From Rhizobium terricola (GTDB taxonomy: Bacteria; Pseudomonadota; Alphaproteobacteria; Rhizobiales; Rhizobiaceae), in NCBI RefSeq assembly GCF_012927355.1, contig NZ_JABBGK010000001.1, forward strand, positions 1,482,649-1,546,648: 64,000 nt of DNA, read 5' to 3'. This document shows positions 37,793-49,432 of the stretch, piece after piece. A model generated the notes under the pieces. It did no database searches. It saw nothing but the letters and a program-made list of their open reading frames with translations, and was not told where the DNA came from. Every line of letters starts with the position of its first letter. The stretch's first letter is position 1. The translations under genes were made by a program, and so were the position numbers.

Positions 37793-38093
37793 CGATCACA
37801 TCTCCCGAACGCTTGGCCACACGTACCTTCTTGCCGTCGACGACGGAGAAACCGACGCGGGTCGGCTTGCCGTCCTTGTCCATGACGGCAAGGTTCGACA
37901 GGTGCACGGATGCTTCCTTGTTGATGATGCCGGCTTCCTGCGTCTGCGTCTGGCGCTGGTGGCGCTTCACGACGTTGATACCGCGAACAACGGCGCGGTC
38001 TTCCTTCGGCAGAACCTGGAGGACTTCGCCCGAGCGACCCTTGTCCTTGCCAGCGAGTACGACGACCTTGTCGCCTTTACGAATCTTTTGCAT
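37785..38093 (-). CDS. rplX: 50S ribosomal protein L24
   Basis: Early assembly protein with a KOW motif, 102 residues: [20 protein letters not shown] is the KOW strand-loop. [20 protein letters not shown] is the conserved middle. It follows rplN by 15 bp and overlaps rplE by 8 bp. Confidence 0.97.
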   Translation of the reverse strand: MQKIRKGDKVVVLAGKDKGRSGEVLQVLPKEDRAVVRGINVVKRHQRQTQTQEAGIINKEASVHLSNLAVMDKDGKPTRVGFSVVDGKKVRVAKRSGDVIDG

Positions 38094-38108
38094 CGCTTGT
38101 CGCTCCTC

Positions 38109-38477
38109 TTACAGTACTTCCGGAGCCAGCGAGATGATCTTCATGTGGTTCTTGGCGCGAAGTTCGCGCGGAACCGGTCCGAAGATACGGGTGCCGATCG
38201 GCTCTTTCTTGTTGTCGATAAGAACAGCTGCGTTGTTATCGAAGCGGATGACGCTGCCGTCCGGACGACGGATGTCCTTGGCGGTACGCACGACAACCGC
38301 CTTCATCACGTCACCCTTCTTCACGCGGCCGCGCGGGATAGCTTCCTTGATCGAGACGACGATAATGTCGCCGACCGAAGCGTACTTGCGCTTGGAGCCG
38401 CCCAGCACCTTGATGCACATGACACGACGTGCGCCGGAATTATCCGCCACGTCGAGGTTAGTCTGCATCTGAATCAT
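38109..38477 (-). CDS. rplN: 50S ribosomal protein L14
   Basis: Intersubunit bridge protein, 122 residues, opening [40 protein letters not shown] is the core. ATG 38477 and ATG 38468 are both in frame. It is the first gene after a 235-bp gap that contains a terminator-like hairpin, the expected border of the S10 and spc operons. Confidence 0.97.
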   Translation of the reverse strand: MIQMQTNLDVADNSGARRVMCIKVLGGSKRKYASVGDIIVVSIKEAIPRGRVKKGDVMKAVVVRTAKDIRRPDGSVIRFDNNAAVLIDNKKEPIGTRIFGPVPRELRAKNHMKIISLAPEVL

Positions 38478-38611
38478 GTCAGGTCGCCTTCTTGTTGTAA
38501 CCCGAACGGTTGGGCGCGAACGCCCCCTATTCCGGCTTATGAAAATTTCGAATGTCGCGCGGGTAGGATCTTGCCAGGGTGGTTTCCTTGTTAAGGACCT
38601 TCCGTGCGCTC

Positions 38612-38643
38612 AAAGCAAAAGAACGCCCGTTGCCGGAGCGTTC
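38612..38643 (-). terminator. terminator at the S10/spc operon border
   Basis: Stem GAACGC/GCGTTC with an inner CCG/CGG and one bulged base (38621-38643), followed on the minus strand by TTTTGCTTT (38620-38612). It lies 70 bases after the rpsQ stop and 135 before rplN. Confidence 0.65.
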
Positions 38644-38674
38644 CTGCGCCAATGGTGTGCTTCATACAGATTTC

Positions 38675-38700
38675 TGCGCCTGACGCAAGGGCCAGGCGCA
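38675..38700 (-). other. hairpin directly after rpsQ
   Basis: TGCGCCTG (38675-38682) pairs with CAGGCGCA (38693-38700), ten-base loop, beginning 12 bases after the rpsQ stop. No U-tract. Confidence 0.5.
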
Positions 38701-38712
38701 AAACTCTGTAAA

Positions 38713-38949
38713 TTAAGCGTGGGCGGCGATAACCGTCCAGCGCTTGTCCTTCGAGATCGGTGCGCATTCCTCGATGGAAACTACGTCACCTACCTTGTAC
38801 TGGTTGTTCTCGTCGTGGGCCTTGTACTTCTTGGACCGGCGAACGGTCTTCTGAAGCAGCGGGTGAGCGAATCGACGCTCGACGCGAACCACGACGGTCT
38901 TTTCGTTCTTGTCGCTGACAACGACGCCCTGCAGAATGCGTTTAGGCAT
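38713..38949 (-). CDS. rpsQ: 30S ribosomal protein S17
   Basis: 16S rRNA 5'-domain binder, 78 residues. [20 protein letters not shown] starts the OB fold and [20 protein letters not shown] closes it. ATG 38949 is the family start; the frame extends upstream into the rpmC end. Last gene of the S10 operon. Confidence 0.97.
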   Translation of the reverse strand: MPKRILQGVVVSDKNEKTVVVRVERRFAHPLLQKTVRRSKKYKAHDENNQYKVGDVVSIEECAPISKDKRWTVIAAHA

Positions 38950-38962
38950 ATTTTTCTGGTCC

Positions 38963-39163
38963 TTAGGCCTTGGCTTCTGCCGCCTTCTGGCGGGCAATGG
39001 TTTTCACGCGTGCGATGTCACGACGGACTTCCTGGATACGCGAAGACTTTTCAAGCTGGCCAGTCGCCTTCTGGAAGCGCAGGTTGAACTGCTCCTTCTT
39101 CAGCTTGGCAAGCTCGTCATTCAACTGATCGGCGCTCATGGCGCGAACGTCTGCGGCTTTCAT
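38963..39163 (-). CDS. rpmC: 50S ribosomal protein L29
   Basis: A 66-residue helical hairpin near the exit tunnel that docks trigger factor and [23 protein letters not shown] and [20 protein letters not shown] are typical. Spaced 11 bp from rplP and 13 bp from rpsQ. Confidence 0.97.
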   Translation of the reverse strand: MKAADVRAMSADQLNDELAKLKKEQFNLRFQKATGQLEKSSRIQEVRRDIARVKTIARQKAAEAKA

Positions 39164-39174
39164 GGGCTTGATCC

Positions 39175-39588
39175 TTACTCTGCAATGCGCTGAACGAAGC
39201 GCGTCTTGACCGAGAGCTTGGCCGAACCGAGGCGGAGCGCTTCGCGCGCGATTTCCTCGGATACACCATCGATCTCGAACATCATACGGCCGGGCTTTAC
39301 CTTGCAGGCCCAGTATTCAACCGAGCCCTTGCCCTTACCCATACGCACTTCGGTCGGCTTGGCAGTGACCGGAACATCGGGGAAAACCCGGATCCATACA
39401 CGGCCGGCGCGCTTCATGTAGCGGGTGATCGCACGACGAGCAGCTTCAATCTCGCGGGCGTTGACGCGGTTCGGCTCAAGAGCCTTGAGACCGAACTCGC
39501 CAAATGCCAGGTCGAAACCGCCCTTGGCAACACCCTTGATGCGGCCCTTGAACTGCTTGCGGTACTTAGTACGCTTTGGCTGCAACAT
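39175..39588 (-). CDS. rplP: 50S ribosomal protein L16
   Basis: Large-subunit protein at the A-site tRNA elbow, 137 residues. [20 protein letters not shown] and [20 protein letters not shown] are signatures. The arginine hydroxylated by YcfD-type enzymes in other bacteria lies in the VRMGKGKG region. S10 operon. Confidence 0.97.
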   Translation of the reverse strand: MLQPKRTKYRKQFKGRIKGVAKGGFDLAFGEFGLKALEPNRVNAREIEAARRAITRYMKRAGRVWIRVFPDVPVTAKPTEVRMGKGKGSVEYWACKVKPGRMMFEIDGVSEEIAREALRLGSAKLSVKTRFVQRIAE

Positions 39589-39625
39589 TTTCTTATTCTC
39601 CGAACTTATCTTTCGCCAGCGCTAA

Positions 39626-40348
39626 TCAAGCGTTCTCGCGGCGACGGTCGCCACGTTCACGGCTTGCCGGACCCTGCGCATCGCCTTCCAGCGCGCGGCG
39701 TTCAGAGGCCATCGGATCGTGCTCAAGGATTTCGCCCTTGAAGATCCAGACCTTCACGCCGCAGATGCCGTATGCAGTTTCGGCTTCAGCCGTACCGTAG
39801 TCGATGTCTGCACGCAGGGTGTGAAGCGGCACGCGGCCTTCGCGGTACCATTCGGTACGTGCGATTTCCGCTCCGCCAAGACGGCCGGCGCAGGTGATCT
39901 TGATGCCTTCGGCACCCAGACGCATGGCCGACTGTACGGCGCGCTTCATGGCGCGACGGAAAGCAATACGACGCTCGAGCTGCTGGGCGATCGACTGGGC
40001 AACGAGCGTTGCGTCGACTTCCGGCTTGCGCACTTCAACGATGTTGAGGTGCGTCTCGGAGTTGGTCATCTCCGAGAGCTTCTTGCGAAGCTTCTCGATG
40101 TCTGCGCCCTTCTTGCCGATGATCAGGCCCGGACGAGCCGAGTGGATCGTGACGCGGCACTTCTTGTGCGGACGCTCGATGACCACCTTGGCGATACCGG
40201 CCTGCTTCAATTCTTCCATCAGATAGGCGCGGATCTTGAGATCCTCATGGAGCAGCTTGCCGTATTCGGCGTTGTCGGCGAACCAACGGCTGTCCCAGGT
40301 ACGGTTAATGCCGAGGCGGAAACCGATCGGATTGATTTTCTGACCCAT
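39626..40348 (-). CDS. rpsC: 30S ribosomal protein S3
   Basis: mRNA-entry channel protein, 240 residues. [20 protein letters not shown] opens it; the KH domain holds [20 protein letters not shown]. The C-terminal tail is charged ([12 protein letters not shown]). Start ATG overlaps the rplV stop as TAATG. Confidence 0.97.
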   Translation of the reverse strand: MGQKINPIGFRLGINRTWDSRWFADNAEYGKLLHEDLKIRAYLMEELKQAGIAKVVIERPHKKCRVTIHSARPGLIIGKKGADIEKLRKKLSEMTNSETHLNIVEVRKPEVDATLVAQSIAQQLERRIAFRRAMKRAVQSAMRLGAEGIKITCAGRLGGAEIARTEWYREGRVPLHTLRADIDYGTAEAETAYGICGVKVWIFKGEILEHDPMASERRALEGDAQGPASRERGDRRRENA

Positions 40349-40737
40349 TATGCGGCCTCCCCTTTGGCTTCGACTTCGCGCACCACGATGGTGAGGTGCG
40401 AGAACGGCTTTTCGATGCGCGATGCGCGGCCGCGGCCACGAGCGTGGAAACGCTTCATGGTGATCGACTTGCCGACATAGGCTTCCGCCACGATCAGCTG
40501 GTCGACGTCGAGATCATGGTTGTTCTCGGCGTTTGCGATCGCCGATTCCAGGGTCTTGCGAACCGTGCCGGCAATACGCTTGCGGGAGAATTCCAAGTCG
40601 GCGAGCGCGCGCTCGACCTTCTTGCCGCGGATCAGCGCGGCAACCAGGTTGAGCTTCTGCGGGCTGACGCGGATCGTGCGCGCAACAGCTTGCGCCTCGT
40701 TGTCCTTCAGCCGACGTTCGGCTTTTGCCTTGCCCAT
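40348..40737 (-). CDS. rplV: 50S ribosomal protein L22
   Basis: Exit-tunnel protein, 129 residues. [20 protein letters not shown] and the beta-hairpin tip region [20 protein letters not shown], where macrolide resistance changes occur, are intact. Two bp after rpsS. Confidence 0.97.
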   Translation of the reverse strand: MGKAKAERRLKDNEAQAVARTIRVSPQKLNLVAALIRGKKVERALADLEFSRKRIAGTVRKTLESAIANAENNHDLDVDQLIVAEAYVGKSITMKRFHARGRGRASRIEKPFSHLTIVVREVEAKGEAA

Positions 40738-40739
40738 TG

Positions 40740-41018
40740 TTACTTCCTCTTCGCCTTCTTGTCCGCACCGTGACCGTAATAGGTCCGGGTCGGAGAGAAT
40801 TCACCGAACTTGTGACCGACCATGTCTTCGTTGACGCTGACCGGAACATGCTTGCTGCCGTTGTAGACGCCGAAGGTGAGACCGACGAACTGCGGCAGGA
40901 TCGTGGAGCGACGGCTCCAGATCTTGATCACTTCGCTACGACCGCCCTCGCGAACCTTCTCAGCCTTCTTGAGAAGATAGCCGTCAACAAACGGGCCTTT
41001 CCATACTGAACGAGCCAT
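40740..41018 (-). CDS. rpsS: 30S ribosomal protein S19
   Basis: Head protein that pairs with S13, 92 residues. [20 protein letters not shown] and [20 protein letters not shown] are diagnostic. Located 16 bp after rplB in the S10 operon. Confidence 0.97.
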   Translation of the reverse strand: MARSVWKGPFVDGYLLKKAEKVREGGRSEVIKIWSRRSTILPQFVGLTFGVYNGSKHVPVSVNEDMVGHKFGEFSPTRTYYGHGADKKAKRK

Positions 41019-41034
41019 TTCTGACTAACCTCTC

Positions 41035-41871
41035 TTACTTCTTCTTCAGGTGGCGGGAGCGCATGATGAACTTGTCGGTCGACTTGTTCGAGCGGGTCCG
41101 CTTGCCCTTGGTCGGCTTGCCCCACGGGGAAACCGGGTGACGACCACCGGACGTGCGGCCTTCACCACCGCCGTGCGGGTGGTCGACCGGGTTCATGACG
41201 ACACCGCGGTTATGCGGGGTCTTGCCACGCCAGCGGGTACGACCGGCCTTGCCGTCGTTGATGTTGCCGTGGTCCGGGTTGGATACGGCGCCGATCGTTG
41301 CCAGGCAGGAGCCCGGAACGAGACGCTGTTCGCCGGAGTTCAGGCGCAGGATAGCCATGCCGGCATCGCGGCCGACGAGCTGAACGTAGGTGCCGGCGGA
41401 GCGAGCGATCTGACCGCCCTTGCCCGGCTTCATTTCAACGTTGTGCACGATCGAGCCGACCGGGATGTACTGCAGCGGCATAGTGTTGCCGGGCTTTACG
41501 TCGACAGCCTTCTCGGAGGCGATGACCTTGTCACCGGCGGCGAGACGCTGCGGCGCCAGGATATAAGCCTGCTCGCCGTCGGCATAGCTCACCAGCGCGA
41601 TGAACGCGGTGCGGTTCGGGTCGTATTCCAGGCGCTCGACGGTGCCTTCGACTTCGAACTTGCGACGCTTGAAGTCAACGAGACGGTAGGTACGCTTGTG
41701 ACCGCCGCCGATGAAGCGGGCGGTGATGCGACCGAGGTTGTTACGGCCGCCGCTCTTGGACAGACCTTCCGTCAGCGCCTTGACCGGCTTGCCCTTCCAC
41801 AGGCCCGAACGGTCGACGATGACCAGCTGACGCTGGCTCGGGGTCGTCGGATTATAGCTTTTCAATGCCAT
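41035..41871 (-). CDS. rplB: 50S ribosomal protein L2
   Basis: Peptidyl-transferase-region protein, 278 residues. [20 protein letters not shown] in the N-terminal domain and [20 protein letters not shown] near the end, including the conserved His of the PHGGGEG loop, identify it. S10 operon, 17 bp after rplW. Confidence 0.98.
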   Translation of the reverse strand: MALKSYNPTTPSQRQLVIVDRSGLWKGKPVKALTEGLSKSGGRNNLGRITARFIGGGHKRTYRLVDFKRRKFEVEGTVERLEYDPNRTAFIALVSYADGEQAYILAPQRLAAGDKVIASEKAVDVKPGNTMPLQYIPVGSIVHNVEMKPGKGGQIARSAGTYVQLVGRDAGMAILRLNSGEQRLVPGSCLATIGAVSNPDHGNINDGKAGRTRWRGKTPHNRGVVMNPVDHPHGGGEGRTSGGRHPVSPWGKPTKGKRTRSNKSTDKFIMRSRHLKKK

Positions 41872-41888
41872 TGTTCTTATTCCCTACC

Positions 41889-42182
41889 TCAGACGCCCGT
41901 CGACACGTCGATGGACTGACCTTCGGCGAGCGTCACGACAGCCTTCTTGACGTCCTTCTGCTTGCCGATGAAACCGCGGAAACGCTTGGTCTTGCCCTTG
42001 CGGACGAGCGTATTGACGGCGGTGACCTTGACGCCGAAGAGGGCTTCGACAGCAGCCTTGATTTGCGGCTTGCTTGCACCCTTGGCGACGTTGAAGACAA
42101 CCTGGTTCTGTTCGGATACCAGGGTCGACTTTTCCGTGATCGAAGGAGATACGATCACGTCGTAGTGACGAAGATCAGTCAT
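41889..42182 (-). CDS. rplW: 50S ribosomal protein L23
   Basis: Exit-tunnel rim protein and trigger-factor dock, 97 residues. [20 protein letters not shown] and the loop [20 protein letters not shown] are typical. Its ATG overlaps the rplD stop as ATGA (42179-42182). Confidence 0.97.
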   Translation of the reverse strand: MTDLRHYDVIVSPSITEKSTLVSEQNQVVFNVAKGASKPQIKAAVEALFGVKVTAVNTLVRKGKTKRFRGFIGKQKDVKKAVVTLAEGQSIDVSTGV

Positions 42183-42799
42183 TTGAACCGCTCCTCCAGA
42201 GCTTCAACCGCAGCCTTGGAAAGCACGAGCTTGCCGCGACGCAGAATGTCGTAAACGTTGATGCCCTGAACCGGCAGAACATCGATGTTCGGGATGTTTG
42301 CGGCCGCGAGCTTGAAGTTGCTGTCGATCTCGGCGCCGCCGATGACCAGAGCGTTGGTGAGGCCCAGCGAGGCGAAGCTGCCGACGAGTGCCTTGGTCTT
42401 TGCTTCAGCGGCGACCAGCTGATCGACGATGATCAGGTCTTCCGACTTCAGCTTGGCCGAGAGCGCGTGACGCAGAGCCAGAGCGCGAACCTTCTTCGGC
42501 AGGTCGTGGGCGTGGCTGCGAACAACCGGGCCATGAGCCTTGCCACCGCCGCGGAACTGCGGAGCGCGAGCCGAATGGTGACGAGCGCGACCCGTACCCT
42601 TCTGCTTGTACATCTTCGCACCGGTGCGGGAGACTTCCGCACGGGTCTTGGACTTGTGCGTGCCCTGGCGCTTGTTTGCCAGCTGGTAGCGGATCATGCG
42701 GGCGAGAATGTCCTCGCGCGGATCGAGACCGAAGATCGCGTCCGACAGGGATACCTTGCCGGCGTCTTTGCCCTCGAGGGTCTTGACGTTCAATTCCAT
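42179..42799 (-). CDS. rplD: 50S ribosomal protein L4
   Basis: Tunnel-constriction protein, 206 residues. The extended loop [20 protein letters not shown] is the erythromycin-region finger. In E. coli L4 represses its own S10 operon through the leader; no matching leader structure was identified ahead of rpsJ here. Confidence 0.97.
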   Translation of the reverse strand: MELNVKTLEGKDAGKVSLSDAIFGLDPREDILARMIRYQLANKRQGTHKSKTRAEVSRTGAKMYKQKGTGRARHHSARAPQFRGGGKAHGPVVRSHAHDLPKKVRALALRHALSAKLKSEDLIIVDQLVAAEAKTKALVGSFASLGLTNALVIGGAEIDSNFKLAAANIPNIDVLPVQGINVYDILRRGKLVLSKAAVEALEERFK

Positions 42800-42812
42800 G
42801 TGCTTGGCTCCC

Positions 42813-43454
42813 TTACTTCGCAGCCGACTTGACGGCGTCGCGGACGATGATCCAGGAACCCTTGGAACCGGGAACGGCGCCCTTCACGAGGATCAGGCCA
42901 CGCTCTTCGTCGGTGGATACCACTTCGAGGTTCTGGGTGGTGACGCGAGTCTGGCCCATGTGACCAGCCATGCGCTTGCCCTTCCAGACCTTACCCGGAT
43001 CCTGGTTGTTACCGGTCGAACCGTGCGAACGGTGCGACACGGACACGCCGTGGGTGGCGCGCAGACCACCGAAGTTGTGACGCTTCATAGCGCCGGCGAA
43101 ACCCTTACCGATGGTGGTGCCGGTCACGTCGACCAGCTGGCCAGCTTCGAAGTGGCTCGCCGTCAGCTTGGCGCCAACGTCGATGAGGTTGTCTTCAGAG
43201 ACGCGGAACTCGACGAGCTTCGCCTTCGGCTCAACGCTGGCAGCAGCAAAATGGCCGCGCAGACCCTTGGTCGTGTTCTTGACCTTGGACTGGCCGGCGC
43301 CGAGCTGCAGAGCTACATAGCCGTTCTTTTCGACGGTACGCTGGGCAACGACCTGGACGTTATCCAACCGCAGAACTGTTACCGGGACATGTTCGCCGGC
43401 GTCGTTATAGACGCGGGTCATTCCCACTTTCTGTGCAATCACACCTGAACGCAT
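42813..43454 (-). CDS. rplC: 50S ribosomal protein L3
   Basis: Assembly initiator of the large subunit, 213 residues. [20 protein letters not shown] starts it and [20 protein letters not shown] holds the loop methylated at Gln in some bacteria. It is 172 bp after rpsJ, a long gap without clear structure. Confidence 0.97.
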   Translation of the reverse strand: MRSGVIAQKVGMTRVYNDAGEHVPVTVLRLDNVQVVAQRTVEKNGYVALQLGAGQSKVKNTTKGLRGHFAAASVEPKAKLVEFRVSEDNLIDVGAKLTASHFEAGQLVDVTGTTIGKGFAGAMKRHNFGGLRATHGVSVSHRSHGSTGNNQDPGKVWKGKRMAGHMGQTRVTTQNLEVVSTDEERGLILVKGAVPGSKGSWIIVRDAVKSAAK

Positions 43455-43626
43455 TGGTTCATTCCTCTTGAGAGCAGCATCAGGGCCTTTCGATCCTGAC
43501 CTTGGCTCTTTGTTTAAGGATTCCGCTCCGGCCCTTCCGAACCTTCAGGTTTCCCGTTTCGAGAAGTCGTTGGCAGGTCTTGCCACGTACCTTCCTTGTT
43601 ATTTCGGCTCTCGCCGGAATTCCTTC

Positions 43627-43935
43627 TTAGAGCTTGATCTCGACGTCTACGCCGGCAGCCAGGTCGAGCTTCATCAGAGCATCAACGGTCTGCGGGGTCG
43701 GATCAACGATGTCGAGAAGACGCTTATGAGTACGCATCTCGAACTGTTCACGGCTCTTCTTGTCGACGTGGGGCGAGCGGTTAACAGTGAACTTTTCAAT
43801 GCGCGTCGGGAGCGGTACCGGGCCGCGAACGCTTGCACCGGTGCGCTTAGCGGTAGAGACGATCTCCCGCGTGGAGGCATCGAGAACCCGGTGATCAAAC
43901 GCCTTGAGGCGGATGCGGATATTCTGGCCGTTCAT
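43627..43935 (-). CDS. rpsJ: 30S ribosomal protein S10 (NusE)
   Basis: Small-subunit protein that also binds NusB in antitermination, 102 residues. [20 protein letters not shown] and [20 protein letters not shown] are diagnostic. ATG 43935 is the family start. It heads the S10 operon; two tandem hairpins separate it from tuf, so it should have its own promoter between about 43.94 and 44.11 kb. Confidence 0.97.
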   Translation of the reverse strand: MNGQNIRIRLKAFDHRVLDASTREIVSTAKRTGASVRGPVPLPTRIEKFTVNRSPHVDKKSREQFEMRTHKRLLDIVDPTPQTVDALMKLDLAAGVDVEIKL

Positions 43936-44113
43936 TCGACTTGTCCTTGTTTGTTTTCTTGCGTCCCGCATACGCAGAGACAGTGAATTACCAATTACTG
44001 GTCGGCCCCGGATTATCAAAAATCACAAGGACACCGTGAAGGCGCCCCTGTCACTTGCTATTCACAGAAACCTGCCAGGTCTCGATCTACAGGAGATCGA
44101 CTCAACGCAGCGA

Positions 44114-44143
44114 AAAACGGACGACGACGACATCGTCCGTTTT
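44114..44143. terminator. second terminator hairpin between tuf and rpsJ
   Basis: An 11-bp stem AAAACGGACGA/TCGTCCGTTTT with an eight-base loop. A-rich and T-rich flanks give U-tracts in either direction. Confidence 0.72.
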
Positions 44144-44200
44144 CTTTCGTGGCCGGCACATACAATGCCAGCGGAGATTCGTCAATCGAATACTGAAGAA

Positions 44201-44228
44201 ACGGAGCGGCGTTTTTACGCCGCTCCGT
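44201..44228 (-). terminator. first terminator of tuf
   Basis: A 12-bp perfect stem ACGGAGCGGCGT with its complement and a TTTT loop, starting eight bases after the tuf stop on the minus strand. Confidence 0.8.
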
Positions 44229-44235
44229 ATTTCAA

Positions 44236-45411
<1,176 letters not shown>

Positions 45412-45484
45412 TTTCGGCTCTCCGTTTCTTAATTCCCTCGAAGGGAAAAATTCCGTTGTTCTTTAAGGTCTTAGCGTATTCCGG

Positions 45485-47584
45485 TCACTTCTGACCGGAA
45501 TACTTTGCCTGGATTTCAGTCGCGACGTTCGACGGAACCGGTGCGTAGTGATCGAAGGTCATCGAATACTGTGCACGGCCCTGCGACATGGAGCGCAGGT
45601 TGTCGACGTACTTGAACATGTTTGCCAGCGGGACGTGAGCGTTGATCACGATCGCGATGCCGCGCTGTTCCTGGCCCTGGATCTGGCCACGACGCGAGTT
45701 CAGATCGCCGATGACGTCGCCGACGTAGTCTTCCGGCGTCACAACTTCGACCTTCATCATCGGCTCGAGGAGCTGAGCGCCGGCCTTCTTCGCTGCTTCA
45801 CGGAAGCAAGCGCGGGAGGCGATTTCGAAGGCGAGAACCGACGAGTCGACGTCGTGGAATGCACCGTCGACCAGGGTTGCCTTGACGCCCAGCATCGGGA
45901 AGCCGGCGAGCGGACCCGACGACAGAACGCTTTCGATACCCTTCTGAACGCCCGGGATGTATTCCTTCGGAACAGCACCGCCGACGATCTTGGATTCGAA
46001 CTTGAAGTCGTCGCCTTCCGGGTTCGGTTCGAAGACGATCTTGACGCGCGCGAACTGACCGGTACCACCGGACTGCTTCTTGTGCGTGTAGTCTTCTTCG
46101 TGTGCCTTGGTGATGGTTTCGCGGTAGGCAACCTGCGGAGCACCGACGTTGGCTTCAACCTTGAACTCGCGACGCATACGGTCAACGAGGATGTCCAGGT
46201 GAAGCTCGCCCATGCCGGCGATGATGGTCTGGCCGGACTCCTGGTCGGTCTTGACGCGGAACGACGGGTCTTCAGCAGCGAGGCGATTGAGCGCGAGGCC
46301 CATCTTTTCCTGGTCGCCCTTGGACTTCGGTTCGATCGCGATCTGGATGACCGGCTCCGGGAATTCCATGCGCTCAAGGATAACCGGCTTCAGCGGATCG
46401 CAGAGCGTATCGCCCGTGGTGGTTTCCTTGAGGCCGGCGAGAGCAACGATGTCGCCTGCAAAGGCTTCTTCGATGTCTTCGCGGCTGTTGGAGTGCATCT
46501 GTAGCATGCGGCCGACGCGCTCGCGCTTGTCCTTGACCGTGTTCAGAACCGACACGCCCTTTTCGAGCTTGCCCGAGTAGATGCGTGCGAAGGTGAGCGA
46601 ACCGACGAAGGGGTCGTTCATGATCTTGAACGCGAGCATGGCAAGCGGCTCGGCATCGTCAGCGTGACGCTCGATTTCGGCTTCCGTCTTGAAGTCGATA
46701 CCCTTGATGGCCGGGATGTCGAGCGGCGACGGCAGATAGTCGACAACGGCATCGAGAAGCGGCTGAACGCCCTTGTTCTTGAAGGCGGTGCCGCAGAACA
46801 TCGGGTGGAACTTGACGTCGATGGTGCCGCGACGAACGAGTTCGCGGATCTTGTCGTTGTCCGGCATTACGCCTTCGAGATAAGCTTCCATCGCGGCTTC
46901 GTCGATCTCGACAACGGTCTCGATCAGCTTTTCGCGATATTCTTCGGCCTTGTCCTTCAGGTCGTCCGGGATCTCGACAACGTCCCAGGCGGCGCCGAGC
47001 GACTCGTCGCGCCATACCAGAGCGTTCATCTCGATCAGGTCGACAACGCCCTTGAACTCGGACTCAGCGCCGATCGGGAGCTGCATGACAACTGCGGTGG
47101 CACCAAGACGGGTCTTGATCATTTCTACCGAGCGGTAGAAGTCAGCACCGGTCTTGTCCATCTTGTTGCAGAAGATCATCCGCGGGACGTTGTACTTTTC
47201 AGCCTGACGCCAGACGGTTTCGGTCTGCGGCTCAACGCCGGCGTTGGCGTCCAGGAGAGCAACTGCACCGTCGAGAACGCGCAGCGAACGCTCGACTTCA
47301 ATGGTGAAGTCAACGTGGCCGGGGGTGTCGATGATGTTGAAGCGGCGCATCTTGCCGTCACGACCCTTCCAGAAGGTGGTCGTGGCAGCAGAGGTGATGG
47401 TGATGCCGCGTTCCTGCTCCTGCTCCATCCAGTCCATGGTAGCAGCGCCGTCATGGACTTCGCCGATCTTATGAGACTTACCGGTGTAGTAGAGGATACG
47501 TTCGGTCGTCGTGGTCTTGCCGGCGTCGATGTGCGCCATGATACCGAAGTTGCGGTAGTCTTCGATTTTATATTCGCGAGCCAT
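45485..47584 (-). CDS. fusA: elongation factor G
   Basis: Translocation GTPase, 699 residues. [20 protein letters not shown] (G1), [20 protein letters not shown] (G3) and [12 protein letters not shown] (G4) are intact; domain IV holds [21 protein letters not shown] 47584 starts [16 protein letters not shown]; the frame extends upstream through the rpsG tail but without a ribosome site. Str operon, 34 bp after rpsG. Confidence 0.98.
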   Translation of the reverse strand: MAREYKIEDYRNFGIMAHIDAGKTTTTERILYYTGKSHKIGEVHDGAATMDWMEQEQERGITITSAATTTFWKGRDGKMRRFNIIDTPGHVDFTIEVERSLRVLDGAVALLDANAGVEPQTETVWRQAEKYNVPRMIFCNKMDKTGADFYRSVEMIKTRLGATAVVMQLPIGAESEFKGVVDLIEMNALVWRDESLGAAWDVVEIPDDLKDKAEEYREKLIETVVEIDEAAMEAYLEGVMPDNDKIRELVRRGTIDVKFHPMFCGTAFKNKGVQPLLDAVVDYLPSPLDIPAIKGIDFKTEAEIERHADDAEPLAMLAFKIMNDPFVGSLTFARIYSGKLEKGVSVLNTVKDKRERVGRMLQMHSNSREDIEEAFAGDIVALAGLKETTTGDTLCDPLKPVILERMEFPEPVIQIAIEPKSKGDQEKMGLALNRLAAEDPSFRVKTDQESGQTIIAGMGELHLDILVDRMRREFKVEANVGAPQVAYRETITKAHEEDYTHKKQSGGTGQFARVKIVFEPNPEGDDFKFESKIVGGAVPKEYIPGVQKGIESVLSSGPLAGFPMLGVKATLVDGAFHDVDSSVLAFEIASRACFREAAKKAGAQLLEPMMKVEVVTPEDYVGDVIGDLNSRRGQIQGQEQRGIAIVINAHVPLANMFKYVDNLRSMSQGRAQYSMTFDHYAPVPSNVATEIQAKYSGQK

Positions 47585-47618
47585 GATGGACTGCCTTTCA
47601 ATATTCGATCGGTTCAGA

Positions 47619-48119
<501 letters not shown>

Positions 48120-48170
48120 TTACCACGCGGAGAACCTCGCGCAGCGCCGGAATAAAAATGAAGTGCCGAA

Positions 48171-48542
48171 TTATTTCGGACGCTTTGCACCGTACTTCGA
48201 ACGGCGCTGCTTACGGTTCTTGACACCCTGGGTATCGAGAACGCCGCGGATGATGTGGTAACGCACACCCGGCAAGTCCTTTACACGGCCGCCACGGATC
48301 ATGACGACGGAGTGTTCCTGCAGGTTGTGACCTTCGCCCGGGATGTAGCCGATGACTTCAAAGCCGTTGGTCAGGCGAATCTTAGCGACCTTACGCAGAG
48401 CCGAGTTCGGCTTCTTCGGGGTCGTCGTATAAACGCGGGTGCAAACGCCGCGCTTCTGCGGGTTTTCCTGCAGAGCAGGAACCTTATTGCGCTTTACCTG
48501 TGCCTGACGCGGCTTGCGGATCAGCTGGTTTACGGTAGGCAT
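48171..48542 (-). CDS. rpsL: 30S ribosomal protein S12
   Basis: Decoding-centre protein, 123 residues. [20 protein letters not shown] and [20 protein letters not shown] contain the lysines (of PKKPNS and GRVKDLPG) whose change gives streptomycin resistance; both are the sensitive type. Start of the str operon; a promoter-like sequence lies about 270 bases upstream. Confidence 0.98.
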
Positions 48543-49048
48543 ATACCCATCCCTTGCAAATTCTTGTCTCTAAGGCCCTTTCGGACCCTGGTTAAACCGT
48601 TTCCGGCGACGAACGCACGAATTTCTCATGCGCAAAATGTGGCCCGATCCGCTTTTCGCGGATGGACCACAAAAGGCAGAGGACGCACGTTCGAGTGCGT
48701 CTTGCGTGCAGCATTCGTGTCTTCAACGTGCGAAAAGAACCCTGTTTGAGGCGAACTCCAGAACGAGACGTTCCGAAAAGCCTAGCCTCACATAGGCTCC
48801 GATGGCCGGGGTACTACTGTTTTCGCCCCGTTCCGTCAAGTCTATATCGCAAATTTGTGGCCGCAGGCCCTGTGGCTGCGGGCATTTGCGATGCGCCAGC
48901 GGTGAATCGTGAAGGGTGGCGACGATTTGGTTTGGGTTTTTCCGGCAAAACTTCTAGATATCGCTGAGGGAGGCTGTCAACCGCCCTCCCCCTCTCTGCT
49001 CGATTCGCCTCCGCCGGGAATCGACCAACGCCAGAAGAAGACCAAGCC
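48543..49048. other. 506-bp divergent intergenic region between rpsL and a plus-strand gene
   Basis: No coding frame seen. It contains the candidate str-operon promoter (48811-48839), a large inverted repeat (48846-48892) and a leader of about 260 nt before rpsL. Confidence 0.55.
48811..48839 (-). promoter_or_regulatory. candidate sigma70 promoter of the str operon
   Basis: On the minus strand CTTGACG with -35 TTGACG (48839-48834), 17 bases, then TAGTAC (48816-48811). CTTGAC is the rhizobial consensus -35; the -10 matches three of six positions. Confidence 0.45.
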
Positions 49049-49342
49049 ATGATTTCCAGCCCAGACAACGACAACAACCGCGACGACCCGATGGTCTTCA
49101 TCATCATCGCCAAGGCCTATGAGGTCGAGGGCGGCGAAGGCATCGATCTTCATATCCTGCTCACCGCACCGGATGACGATTCCGCTGTGCGCTTGGCGCT
49201 CAACGCGCTTTCGGAGGAAGGCTTCCTTGAGGCCGACCTCGATCAGATCGGCATGGTCACCGAAGCCCCGGACGAAGAGCCGCACGCCTCGGCCTTCCAG
49301 GGCGCGCTCGAAGGCGAAGTGGCGATCATCCGCTTCAACTGA
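49049..49342 (+). CDS. small conserved-looking protein, unknown function
   Basis: A 97-residue acidic soluble protein that I cannot assign. After a polar start (MISSPDNDNNRDD) it has an alternating hydrophobic core (MVFIIIAKAYEVEGGEGIDL, LLTAPDDDSAVRLALNALSE) suggesting a small alpha-beta fold, and ends EGEVAIIRFN. It lies on the plus strand between rpoC/ccpA and rpsL, the only plus-strand gene in the cluster, and has its own strong terminator. The ribosome site before ATG 49049 is weak (GAAGAAG). Confidence 0.7.
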   Translation: MISSPDNDNNRDDPMVFIIIAKAYEVEGGEGIDLHILLTAPDDDSAVRLALNALSEEGFLEADLDQIGMVTEAPDEEPHASAFQGALEGEVAIIRFN

Positions 49343-49373
49343 TCCTGTTGATCAGGCTACATCGGCAACATTC

Positions 49374-49405
49374 GAAGGGCCGCCCGGCAAACCGGGCGGC
49401 CCTTC
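49374..49405. terminator. bidirectional terminator between the 97-residue gene and ccpA
   Basis: A 14-bp perfect stem (49374-49387 with 49392-49405) with a CAAA loop. It lies between two converging genes; the U-tracts are short (TTCTCGTT), but the stem is very stable. Confidence 0.78.
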
Positions 49406-49432
49406 TCGTTCAGTGCCGTCAGCGGGTATTCC

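Larger units (their letters stand above)
43936..44235 (-). promoter_or_regulatory. 300-bp tuf-rpsJ spacer with tandem terminators
   Basis: No gene. It holds two hairpins (44201-44228 and 44114-44143) listed separately and presumably the S10-operon promoter. I could not settle a -35/-10 pair. Confidence 0.5.
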
